Origin: Marinobacter sp.
GTDB taxonomy: Bacteria > Pseudomonadota > Gammaproteobacteria > Pseudomonadales > Oleiphilaceae
NCBI GenBank assembly: GCA_030457765.1
Contig: JAKDUK010000001.1
Coordinates: 1-64,000, forward strand
Length of the DNA stretch: 64,000 nucleotides
Direction of reading: 5' to 3'
Part shown: positions 1 through 7,060 of the stretch, piece after piece
How the letters are laid out: each line of letters starts with the position of its first letter
How positions within the stretch are numbered: position 1 is the first letter of the stretch
Notes under the pieces: generated by a model
The model's database searches: none
What the model was told of the DNA's origin: nothing
The model's input: the letters and a program-made list of their open reading frames with translations, nothing else
Program-made: the position numbers and the translations under genes

Positions 1-1817
1 TGCCAAACGGCTCCAGCATCCTTGTTGAAGGTAAACCCATTGCCCGGGTGGGCGACGTCACCGGTTGCGGTGCGGTTATTACTCAAGGTTACCCATTGGC
101 ACTAGCCGATGGCATGCCCGTGGCCTATCTTGGCAGCCCCACCAGTCATGGTGGTTCCATTGTCAGCGGTAATCCACGAGTGATTTTGGGTGTTGCCACC
201 ACCACCGCACCGGTAGTGGACTTCGCCATGGCTGGGGCACTGGATGACAAAGGTCAGCTTACCCCTGCCGCAAAAGAGTTGCTGGATAAGGATCCAAAGG
301 AGTTTGTGCGCAAGGCTGCGCAGAAAGGCGCGTTGATTGATGAAGGTTTGCCGGACGAATCACCGGAAGATCCGCCCGAAGAAGAGGGGCCCCCCAAAGT
401 CCGGGTAGAAGCAGGATTCTTTTTTGACGGCACAGGTAATAACCGAAACAACACCCAAGCCTATCAAAAGCAGGTAGATGAATGCCTGACGGCAAATGCT
501 GCCGGGGCCATGTCAGAAGAAGATTGCAGTAGTGAAGTGTCGCAGATTATGGAGGGTAGTTACCTCAACGCTGAAACCAATGTTTCCAAGCTGGAGCACA
601 TGTATCAGCAGGGTCAATTCCAGAGTGACGAGTGGGAACAACTTCACCACATTTCAACCTACGTTTCAGGTGTAGGTACAAAGTCCGGCGAACCAGACGA
701 CGGTCCTAGCATGGGGCTTGGCCTGGGAGAGCAAGGGATACTCAAAAAAATTGACGAAGGCTGCAGTAACTTTCTCTTTCAACTAAAGCGTAACGTTACT
801 GATCGAATCGATGAATTGGTTCTTGATGTGTTTGGCTTTAGTCGTGGAGCGGCCACCGCTCGACATTTCGTCAGCCGAGAGATCTATGACACCACCGGCT
901 CTTTATACGGCGAGTATAAAGGTAGGTTGGTCAAGGCCTTCGAGCGGGAGGGAATTCCCTGGCCGAACAAGGTTACTGTCCGTTTTCTAGGGTTATTTGA
1001 CACCGTTGCTGCGGTTGCCGACCTGGATAATCTCGATTTTTCTGCCCACGATGCCGATACGGGACGCATCAACGTCAACCTCAGACCGGACGATGCCGAA
1101 CGGGTGGTCCAGTTTGCCGCACGAGATGAGCGTCGCCATAACTTCTCACTGAATAGCCTGCGGGGTGAGTCCGGCAACTTGCCGGATCATTTCAGCGAAT
1201 GGACACTGCCAGGTGCGCATTCCGATATTGGTGGAGGCTACCCATATCGCTTTCAAGAAAGGATTGAGGTTCGCCCACCGTTGGTGGTCAAAGGAAAAGA
1301 CCGCCGCAACCCAGAAGCCAGTTTTGAATTCTCTCGCATGTTGCAGGAACGTGCTTTGATCAAAAACGAGGGCTGGATCGGGCCACTGAACCCACTCGCT
1401 ACATTGGATATCGAGCAAGAACGCCCACCGGGTTTGCCGGGTGGCGACATCACACTTCGCCTTTGGCTGGACCGTGAGGTTCGGGGCGAATACTCCCGGA
1501 TCCCGCTTTACCTGATGCATAAGTTGGCGGTGGATGCGGGGGTTCCATTTGATCCTATCCTCACCGAAAACCCCCAGCTCGCGTTGCCACCTGAGTTAAT
1601 GACGATAGCGCGAAACCTCGCGGCACACGTCTGGCATGGCAGCGATCTACTGATGACCCCAGAATCCCAGGCGTTACTTAAGCAACGATACATTCACCAT
1701 TCGGATCATTACTTGAAGCTTGGGCCGCTCTATCCCTTCAAACCAGCCAAATACGGCAAACGGGCCGTGCATCCGAATAAAGGACGTTGGATTGAGGGGC
1801 AATATCATGAGTATTAA
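1..1817 (+). CDS. PAAR-Tle1 (DUF2235) type VI secretion phospholipase effector, copy 1, 5' end outside window
   Basis: This reads as a type VI secretion effector: a PAAR-type spike-tip domain at the N-terminus, a short acidic proline-rich linker, then a DUF2235/Tle1 alpha/beta-hydrolase that would attack membrane phospholipids in a rival cell. Seen directly: PAAR-like repeats in the first 80 codons, a nucleophile-elbow GFSRG whose Ser codon is at 840-842, an LFDTV segment, and the DUF2235 signature GAHSDIGGGY near 1212-1241. The first complete codon is at 3. Comparison with the second copy at 4213 shows that about 26 N-terminal residues lie left of the window; an internal GTG at 48 is not the true start. 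The stop overlaps the next lipoprotein gene by 11 bp, so the two are translationally coupled. Effector function is inferred from the domains; no other T6SS genes are visible here. Confidence 0.88.
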   Translation, partial: PNGSSILVEGKPIARVGDVTGCGAVITQGYPLALADGMPVAYLGSPTSHGGSIVSGNPRVILGVATTTAPVVDFAMAGALDDKGQLTPAAKELLDKDPKEFVRKAAQKGALIDEGLPDESPEDPPEEEGPPKVRVEAGFFFDGTGNNRNNTQAYQKQVDECLTANAAGAMSEEDCSSEVSQIMEGSYLNAETNVSKLEHMYQQGQFQSDEWEQLHHISTYVSGVGTKSGEPDDGPSMGLGLGEQGILKKIDEGCSNFLFQLKRNVTDRIDELVLDVFGFSRGAATARHFVSREIYDTTGSLYGEYKGRLVKAFEREGIPWPNKVTVRFLGLFDTVAAVADLDNLDFSAHDADTGRINVNLRPDDAERVVQFAARDERRHNFSLNSLRGESGNLPDHFSEWTLPGAHSDIGGGYPYRFQERIEVRPPLVVKGKDRRNPEASFEFSRMLQERALIKNEGWIGPLNPLATLDIEQERPPGLPGGDITLRLWLDREVRGEYSRIPLYLMHKLAVDAGVPFDPILTENPQLALPPELMTIARNLAAHVWHGSDLLMTPESQALLKQRYIHHSDHYLKLGPLYPFKPAKYGKRAVHPNKGRWIEGQYHEY

Positions 1818-2424
1818 ACATCTGGCGGTCAGCCTCTGTGTTTTGGTGCTTCTGGGGTGTTCGGAGCAAGTAGGGTCCGAAGCGCCTCAGAATGGTCCAA
1901 AGTCCGCGTATAGAAGTATCGCGGTTGTGGTACCCCGGCATTACGATGCGTGGGTCGATACGTTGATTTTTGAATCTCGCTCTGAAGATATTGGTTGGAG
2001 AGCCCCAATTGGAATTATCACTTGTTGCTGGAGAGAACCATCGGGCAAGCATGCTGAATGGCAAGCTATGCCAGAACTGGTTTTGCTCAAGTGGTTCTCC
2101 TTTGCCGAACAGCAATCGTACGAAGCACTGATTCACTTGAAAAACGCTGACGAAATCGAAGAAAAGATGAAAGAAATTGCACCTTTCGAGAGCTTTGGAG
2201 AGATAGCGGAATACCCTCGGGATGCCCTGGTTTTTGGGCTGGCGCCGGGCGGGACCGTTGTAGTGTGGATTATGAACCGGGGCGAGAATGCGATTGAGGT
2301 TGGGCGGTACGAGGCCACTGAAATAGAAACACACCCAGAGCATTACCGTGAAATCACTGAACGCTATAATCGTGACAGTCGAGATTATATTGAGAAGCAT
2401 GGTATACCGATTGATGGCTGGTAA
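1807..2424 (+). CDS. Lipoprotein, candidate immunity protein for the upstream Tle1 effector (DUF2931-like)
   Basis: A 205-residue protein with a short lipoprotein signal peptide ending in LLGC (Cys about residue 16), so it should be anchored in an envelope membrane facing the periplasm, where Tle1 phospholipases act. The body has WFSFAEQQSYEA and FGLAPGGTV segments that remind me of the DUF2931 lipoprotein family; that match is from memory. The ATG at 1807 is preceded by GAGGGG and overlaps the effector stop, the usual layout of a T6SS effector-immunity pair. It is clearly homologous to the lipoprotein at 6095 but more diverged than the effectors are from each other. An attC site follows 37 bp downstream, so effector and lipoprotein travel in one cassette. 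The immunity role is inferred from position and lipobox. Confidence 0.75.
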   Translation: MSIKHLAVSLCVLVLLGCSEQVGSEAPQNGPKSAYRSIAVVVPRHYDAWVDTLIFESRSEDIGWRAPIGIITCCWREPSGKHAEWQAMPELVLLKWFSFAEQQSYEALIHLKNADEIEEKMKEIAPFESFGEIAEYPRDALVFGLAPGGTVVVWIMNRGENAIEVGRYEATEIETHPEHYREITERYNRDSRDYIEKHGIPIDGW

Positions 2425-2460
2425 TTGTCCTTCATGGGTTGAGGTTGGGAGTAAGTCACC

Positions 2461-2538
2461 ACATAACCAGGCCATGCACCGGATGCCAAAACCTCTGCTT
2501 CGCGCCGGTTTTGTCACCGGTGATGGCGGGCGTTAAAA
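2461..2538 (+). repeat. attC recombination site A (end of cassette 1)
   Basis: A 78-bp imperfect palindrome with the integron attC layout: R'' ACATAAC at 2461, stem arm GCCATGCACCGG paired with CCGGTGATGGC with a single unpaired G in the left arm, an inner arm CAAAACC/GGTTTTG, and R' GTTAAAA at 2532. The unpaired G is the extrahelical base typical of L''. A near-identical site ends the second effector cassette at 6746. It could be mistaken for a terminator, but it lacks a T-tract and carries the conserved R boxes. Confidence 0.82.
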
Positions 2539-2554
2539 GGTAAGGATATCCCTC

Positions 2555-2845
2555 ATGGATGAGTTGGTTTTGGTAGTTTTGGACGCCCTTATTGGGGGTG
2601 TGATTTTGTGGCTCGCTGCAAAGATCACGTCAGTGGATTTGGGTTTAGGTGAGACTGTCATTGCTGCTGGTGGCGCTGCCTTAGTTTCGCTTGTGCCGAC
2701 AGCGGGCTGGATATTGTCTATTGTTGTGCTGTTTGTCCTTCTCAAGAAGTTTAGCCGGGCAAGTATCTGGCCAGACATCATTCTGATGGTCATTGTCGGT
2801 AGGCTAGTATCTTTCTTGGGCCTCATAGCAGTAGGTGGCCTGTGA
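2555..2845 (+). CDS. Small hydrophobic membrane protein (cassette 2)
   Basis: A 96-residue, strongly hydrophobic protein with an estimated three membrane segments (about residues 3-22, 33-63 and 73-95) broken by short charged stretches such as KKFSR. I do not recognise the family. The ATG at 2555 has an AAGGA ribosome site and begins 17 bp after attC A; the stop at 2845 lies 4 bp before attC B, so the gene fills its cassette exactly. That tight fit is the main reason to treat it as a real cassette gene despite its size. It could be a holin-like or immunity-like protein or simply an unknown cassette protein; nothing in the sequence decides. Confidence 0.65.
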   Translation: MDELVLVVLDALIGGVILWLAAKITSVDLGLGETVIAAGGAALVSLVPTAGWILSIVVLFVLLKKFSRASIWPDIILMVIVGRLVSFLGLIAVGGL

Positions 2846-2849
2846 CAGC

Positions 2850-2936
2850 TTTTAACAAGTCGCTGTAGTACGTTCCCGGCCCGAGGGCCGTCCACCGGAC
2901 GCCACTGACGTGGCGCCGCTAAGCTCAGCGTTATGA
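2850..2936 (+). repeat. attC recombination site B (end of cassette 2)
   Basis: An 87-bp site with R'' TTTTAAC (2850-2856), L'' GCTGTAG whose G is unpaired against L' CTAAGC, an inner GC-rich palindrome, spacer TCAGC and R' GTTATGA (2930-2936). These are all the parts of a structure-recognised attC. It is almost identical to site C at 3354, apart from a few bases in the loop and at the R boxes, and different in stem sequence from sites A and E. Confidence 0.85.
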
Positions 2937-3322
2937 GTAATGATGAGCCGTCTATGACATATGAAGAATTCAACAAATTTTGTAGGTCATTTACTGCGTC
3001 AACATATGTCGTTCAGTGGGGAGACTCCCATGTGTGGAAAGTAGGAGGAAAAGTGTTCGCCATCGGAGGGTGGGAAAAAGAATCGGCCACGCCGGCATTC
3101 ACATTCAAAACTTCTGAGCAAGATTTTTACTTTTTATCCGAATGTCCAGGATACCGGCCTGCACCATATATGGCATCACGTGGGATGAAATGGATACAGC
3201 AATATGACAGCTCTCAAAAAGATGATGAGGATCTCAGGTATTATATTGCAGAATCATATAGTGTTGTGTCCGCAGGGTTGACCAAGAAAAAACAGGAGGA
3301 ACTCGGTCTCAATCGGAAATGA
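2933..3322 (+). CDS. MmcQ/YjbR-like protein (cassette 3)
   Basis: A 129-residue protein resembling the MmcQ/YjbR (DUF419) family: a compact fold with the pattern VWKVGGKVFAI, then a FKTS..D segment, a PAPYM..RGMKWI motif and a helical tail. The family is often annotated as DNA-binding but its role is not settled. The first ATG (2933) lies inside the R' box of attC B and has no clear ribosome site. A second in-frame ATG at 2954 (protein starting MTYEEF) would give the more usual family start, so the true start is uncertain. The stop at 3322 is about 32 bp before attC C, so it is the only gene of its cassette. Confidence 0.78.
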   Translation: MSNDEPSMTYEEFNKFCRSFTASTYVVQWGDSHVWKVGGKVFAIGGWEKESATPAFTFKTSEQDFYFLSECPGYRPAPYMASRGMKWIQQYDSSQKDDEDLRYYIAESYSVVSAGLTKKKQEELGLNRK

Positions 3323-3353
3323 TTCTTACAGCTGTAACCGGACGCAAAATTCC

Positions 3354-3439
3354 TCATAACAAGTCGCTGTAGTTCGTTCCCGGCCTGCGGCCGTCCACCG
3401 GACGCCACTGTCGTGGCGCCGCTAAGCTCAGCGTTAGGG
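3354..3439 (+). repeat. attC recombination site C (end of cassette 3)
   Basis: Nearly the same sequence as site B: R'' CATAAC, L'' GCTGTAG with an extrahelical G, L' CTAAGC, spacer TCAGC and R' GTTAGGG at 3433. The stop codon of the antisense toxin gene (3434-3436) is formed by the GTTA core of this site, so the toxin gene ends exactly at the cassette boundary. Confidence 0.86.
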
Positions 3440-3748
3440 CTTATTTCGCTTCTGCCAATAGCCAGGCTTTCGGGAGTGATGGGCAACGGCGATCACTACG
3501 CTTTCTTCCGGAAACTCAATCGCGACAATGTCGTACGGGAAGCGTTCCAGAATCAGTCGTTTTGCACCGGTATGGTCGGCTTCTTTGGGGAGGGGCGATA
3601 AGGGAATGAAGTTTTCTTCAATAATGTCGATGGCAACCTCAACAGCAGCAAAGAACTCGGCTCCGAGTCCAGGTTGCTCATATTCGTACCATGCTGCGGC
3701 CTCTATTGCTTCCTGCGAGGCTTCTTCCAGTATCCTTACCGTTCGCAT
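3434..3748 (-). CDS. ParE/RelE-superfamily toxin (cassette 4)
   Basis: A 104-residue protein with the ParE/RelE toxin pattern: an early helix with ASQEAIEAAAWYE, a central GLGAEFFAAVE helix, then a strand rich in R and hydrophobics (KRLILERFPYDIVA) and a final VVIAVAHHSRKPGYW strand. Members of this superfamily poison DNA gyrase (ParE) or cleave mRNA on the ribosome (RelE); the sequence alone does not decide which, although this subfamily is usually called ParE-like. It lies 2 bp after the antitoxin gene on the same strand, opposite to the array. TA pairs in integron arrays usually bring their own promoter, and antisense placement is not rare. Confidence 0.88.
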   Translation of the reverse strand: MRTVRILEEASQEAIEAAAWYEYEQPGLGAEFFAAVEVAIDIIEENFIPLSPLPKEADHTGAKRLILERFPYDIVAIEFPEESVVIAVAHHSRKPGYWQKRNKP

Positions 3749-3750
3749 TG

Positions 3751-3987
3751 TTACTGGCTTAGCCTCGCTCGCATCTTTGTTCGAAATTCTTCGCGGCTGA
3801 GAAGTGTGGCCTTGCCGCTTTTGACCTTGGATACACGACGAATAATTTCATCATTCCAAGCCTGCTCAACAGAGCCGTCACGAGGGCCGTCCAGACTCAT
3901 TATGAGCTCGCGAGCCAGTGCTGCACGTTCCGGCTCAGAGAGAGTCGAAATCTGGGAGCGTAGGTGATTTAATGTGTCCGTCGTCAT
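3751..3987 (-). CDS. Addiction-module antitoxin (CHP02574-like, cassette 4)
   Basis: A 78-residue acidic/basic helical protein matching the short 'putative addiction module component' type: LSEPERAALARELIMSLDG at residues 17-35, then a WNDEI..R..K..SGK..LLSREEF tail that would wrap the toxin. The ATG at 3987 has a strong GGAGG site 5 bp upstream on the minus strand, so it is well translated and precedes the toxin in the operon, as antitoxins usually do. No separate promoter could be assigned with confidence in the short stretch between its start and attC D, although the operon must start there. Confidence 0.87.
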   Translation of the reverse strand: MTTDTLNHLRSQISTLSEPERAALARELIMSLDGPRDGSVEQAWNDEIIRRVSKVKSGKATLLSREEFRTKMRARLSQ

Positions 3988-4034
3988 GGTGCCTCCGCAA
4001 GTAGCGATATGGCTATGCTATCCCGATTCGACGA

Positions 4035-4123
4035 CCCTAACAAGACGGTCAACCGGACACCAAAAGCGTACCGCTTTTGGTTCCCTCCGCTACGCTCCGG
4101 TGCTGGTTACCTATGCGTTATGT
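4035..4123 (+). repeat. attC recombination site D (end of cassette 4)
   Basis: An 89-bp site with R'' CCCTAAC (4035-4041), arms GGTCAACC and GGTTACC that pair with one unpaired C, an inner hairpin CCAAAAGC/GCTTTTGG and R' GTTATGT at 4117. The stem sequence differs from both other families in this array, so it probably arrived from a third source. Confidence 0.78.
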
Positions 4124-4212
4124 GGTGCCAACCATGCTACACTAACGGGTTTTGAAACATGCTTAATCACGGGTAGCCAGGAAGCTACTTTTTACTGAAA
4201 GGAACTCTGACC

Positions 4213-6105
4213 ATGAGCAATCTGATTGCCGCCTGCGTCGGCGACATGCACGTATGCCCGATCAAAGGGCATGGCTCCTCCCCCATCATGCCCAACGGCT
4301 CCAGCATCCTTGTTGAGGGCAAGCCCATTGCCCGGGTGGGCGATGTCACCGGTTGCGGTGCGGTTATTACTCAAGGCTACCCATTGGCTCAGGCCAATGG
4401 CATGCCCGTGGCATACCTTGGCAGTCCCACGAGTCATGGCGGTTCCATTGTCAGTGGGAATCCCCGGGTTATTCTCGGCGTGGCCACCAACACCGCACCG
4501 GTTGTGGATTTCGCCATGGCTGGCGCACTGGATGAAAAAGGCCAGCTTACCCCTGCCGCCAAAGAGTTGCTGGACAAAGATCCGCAGGAGTTTGTACGCA
4601 AAGCTGCTCAGAAAGGTGCGTTGATTGATGAAGGCTTACCGGACGAGTCACCGGATGACTCGCCCGAAGAAGATAATCGCCCAAAAGTCCGGGTAGAGGC
4701 CGGCATCTTTTTCGATGGTACCGGCAATAACCGCGACAATACCCAAGCCTATCAGAGACAGATGGATGAGTGCCTGACGGCCAATGCTGCCGGGGCTATA
4801 TCGGAAGAGGAGTGCAACAGCGAACTGTCCCAGATCATGGAAGGCAGTTATCTGAATGCCGAAACGAATGTCTCCAAACTGGAAAACCTTTATCTGCGTG
4901 AAGGAGGCCATAGTGAGACCGACGATAGGGTCTACCGGCTATCAACCTATGTATCGGGAGTTGGCACTAAGTCCGGGGAGCCGGACGACGGCCCCAGTAT
5001 GGGGCTTGGATTGGGCGAACAAGGCATACTGAAGAAAATCGAAGAAGGCAGCAATGATTTAGCCATCAGTTTCAAGCGTGCTGTGGACGAGTCGGTTGAC
5101 GAGCTAATACTTGACGTTTTTGGCTTCAGCCGTGGCGCGGCCACCGCCCGACATTTCGTCAGCCGAGAGATGCGGGATACAACGGGCTCCTTATACGGTG
5201 AATACAAAGGGGCTTTAGTCAGAGCATTCGAGCGGCAGGGCATCCCATGGCCCCAAAAAGTTACTGTTCGCTTTGTCGGCCTGTTCGATACCGTTGCGGG
5301 GATTGCCGACCTCGGCAATCTCGACTTATCAGCTCATGATGCAGAAACCGGACGCATCAACGTCAACCTGCGGCCGCAGGATGCCGAACGAGTCGTTCAG
5401 TTTGCCGCACGGGATGAGCGTCGCCACAATTTCTCTCTCAACAGCCTCCGGAGTGAGTCCGGCAACTTGCCGGACCACTTCAGCGAATGGGTGCTGCCTG
5501 GTGCCCACTCCGATATTGGCGGTGGCTACCCGGATCGCTTTCACGAACGTATCGAGGTTCGCCCACCTTTGGTAGTCAGAGGAAAAGACCGCCACAACCC
5601 CGAAGCCAGTTTCGAATTCTCCCGCATGTTGCAGGAACGTGCGCTGATCAAGAACGAGGGCTGGATCGGTCCTCTGAATCCACTGGCCACCCTGGATATT
5701 GAGCAGGAGCGCCCACCCGGTTTGCCGGGCGGTGATATTACGCTTCGACTTTGGCTGGACCGGGAGGTTCGGGGCGAATACTCCCGTATTCCGCTGTATC
5801 TGATGCACAAATTAGCGGTGGATGCTGGTGTTCCCTTCCGGTCTATCAACCCAGAAGTAGAAGGCCTCTCTTTACCGCAAGAATTAATGACGGTTGCCAG
5901 AAATCTCGCGGCCCATGTCTGGCATAGCAGCCCGTTATTGATGACCCCGGAATCCAAAGCGTTACTGAAACAGCGGTATATTCACCATTCCGATCATTAC
6001 CTGAAGCTTGGCCCCTTGTACCCTTTCAAGCCCGGCAAGTATGGCCGCCGAACGGTCCATCCGAATAAGGGGCAATGGTCAGAGGGGGAATACCATGAGT
6101 ATTAA
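4213..6105 (+). CDS. PAAR-Tle1 (DUF2235) type VI secretion phospholipase effector, copy 2
   Basis: A complete 630-residue effector. Residues 1-90 form a PAAR domain that would cap the VgrG spike. Residues about 105-165 are an acidic linker leading into a Tle1-type hydrolase with the nucleophile elbow GFSRG at 304-308 (Ser306). Candidate acid and base are Asp359 in LFDTV and His432 in GAHSDIGGGY; the triad assignment is from family knowledge. The ATG at 4213 is preceded by AAGGA at a good distance. It is very similar to copy 1; visible differences cluster around the NVSKLE segment (about residues 222-240), the stretch before the nucleophile elbow (about 275-295) and a short stretch near residue 540. 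It overlaps its lipoprotein partner by 11 bp and both sit between attC D and attC E as one 2.7-kb cassette. Confidence 0.92.
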   Translation: MSNLIAACVGDMHVCPIKGHGSSPIMPNGSSILVEGKPIARVGDVTGCGAVITQGYPLAQANGMPVAYLGSPTSHGGSIVSGNPRVILGVATNTAPVVDFAMAGALDEKGQLTPAAKELLDKDPQEFVRKAAQKGALIDEGLPDESPDDSPEEDNRPKVRVEAGIFFDGTGNNRDNTQAYQRQMDECLTANAAGAISEEECNSELSQIMEGSYLNAETNVSKLENLYLREGGHSETDDRVYRLSTYVSGVGTKSGEPDDGPSMGLGLGEQGILKKIEEGSNDLAISFKRAVDESVDELILDVFGFSRGAATARHFVSREMRDTTGSLYGEYKGALVRAFERQGIPWPQKVTVRFVGLFDTVAGIADLGNLDLSAHDAETGRINVNLRPQDAERVVQFAARDERRHNFSLNSLRSESGNLPDHFSEWVLPGAHSDIGGGYPDRFHERIEVRPPLVVRGKDRHNPEASFEFSRMLQERALIKNEGWIGPLNPLATLDIEQERPPGLPGGDITLRLWLDREVRGEYSRIPLYLMHKLAVDAGVPFRSINPEVEGLSLPQELMTVARNLAAHVWHSSPLLMTPESKALLKQRYIHHSDHYLKLGPLYPFKPGKYGRRTVHPNKGQWSEGEYHEY

Positions 6106-6712
6106 AACGCTCGTTGTCAGTCTTTGCGTTCTGTTGCTTCTGGGGTGTTCGGACCAAGGAGAATCAGAGACACCCATGCACGGCCCGAATTCTGCCTATC
6201 GGAGCATCGGTGTTGTTGCCCCGGAACACTACGATGTATGGGTGGATAAATTCTTTATCGAGTCACTGTCAGAAAATGTTGGGTGGCGTCGCCCATTCGG
6301 GTTTGTCACTTGTTGCTGGAAAAGCCCTCCGCTCTCACGCGCAGAGTGGCAGACAACCCCCGAGTTGTTCCTTATTCGGTGGTTTTCGTTCGCGGAGCAG
6401 CAATCCTATGAGGCTGTGATCAGATTGGAAAACGCCGCTGAAATTGTGGAAAAGATGAAAGAGCCAGCGCCGTATGAAAGATATGGTAAAACAATGCTTG
6501 AGCCTAGAGACACATTGGTTCTTGGCCTAGCGCCGGGAGGAACGGTGGTTCTCTGGATCATGAACGGGGCGGAAAATGCGATTGAGGTGGGGCGTTATAA
6601 GGCGAAGCCGTTCAATAACGAGAAGTCTGACTATTCTCAATGGGTAGATGAATATCTGGAAAAAGAAGGCGAGTACCTCTGGGAAAATGGGGTCAAACTG
6701 GATGGCTGGTAG
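6095..6712 (+). CDS. Lipoprotein, candidate immunity protein for effector copy 2 (DUF2931-like)
   Basis: A 205-residue lipoprotein with signal peptide ending LLGC (Cys16), homologous along its whole length to the protein at 1807. Conserved blocks are SAYRSI, WFSFAEQQSYEA, LGLAPGGTVV and NAIEVGRY; the C-terminal 30 residues and the stretch after the first CC pair differ most. GAGGGGG precedes the ATG inside the end of the effector gene, giving coupled translation. Periplasm-facing anchoring fits protection against a phospholipase delivered to the periplasm. Function is inferred from pairing with the effector. Confidence 0.75.
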   Translation: MSIKTLVVSLCVLLLLGCSDQGESETPMHGPNSAYRSIGVVAPEHYDVWVDKFFIESLSENVGWRRPFGFVTCCWKSPPLSRAEWQTTPELFLIRWFSFAEQQSYEAVIRLENAAEIVEKMKEPAPYERYGKTMLEPRDTLVLGLAPGGTVVLWIMNGAENAIEVGRYKAKPFNNEKSDYSQWVDEYLEKEGEYLWENGVKLDGW

Positions 6713-6745
6713 ATACATGTCCTGATACCTTGGGAGTTAGGCACC

Positions 6746-6822
6746 ACATAACCATGCCATGCACCGGATGCCAAACCCTCCGCTTCGCTCCGGTTTGTCA
6801 CCGGTGATGGCGGGCGTTAGCT
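6746..6822 (+). repeat. attC recombination site E (end of cassette 5)
   Basis: Near copy of site A: R'' ACATAAC, arms GCCATGCACCGG / CCGGTGATGGC with one extrahelical G, inner CAAACC/GGTTTG, and R' GTTAGCT at 6816. Because sites A and E both follow the same gene pair, the complete cassette including its attC appears to have been duplicated and then diverged. Confidence 0.83.
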
Positions 6823-7060
6823 GGTAGTGCTTCGTACCTTTTGGGTGGGTTCGGTAGCCGTGGCCTTGGCTTAAAGTTCGCAGGCGACCTGTGAGATTTC
6901 AGTCCGGCCAAAACCGTGAAAATCAGTGGGTAATTCGCAGCCCGCTCGTCCAGTGGTTTTGGCGGAGAATTGAGCGTTCAGTTTGTGGGGTCATTTGTTG
7001 GTTAATTAATGAAAAATCAATAAAATATTATTTTTAATTCAATCGAGGAGAAAGTCAGCG
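6823..7060 (+). other. Non-coding left flank of cassette 6
   Basis: This stretch between attC E and the IS30 element has no open frame worth calling. Its last 60 bp are AT-rich (7010-7040) and end in GAGGAG (7045-7050), a possible ribosome site whose gene is now missing. I read it as the leader of the cassette gene that the IS interrupted. Confidence 0.4.

Noticed and set aside
1738-2517. Long open frame on the minus strand opposite the lipoprotein gene
   Set aside because: It has no family look, no ribosome site and lies antisense to a coupled effector-immunity gene whose lipobox is clear.
2461-6822. attC-like hairpins as ordinary rho-independent terminators or REP elements
   Set aside because: None is followed by a T-tract, while all carry R''/R' boxes at the ends and an unpaired stem base, and each sits at a gene-unit border.
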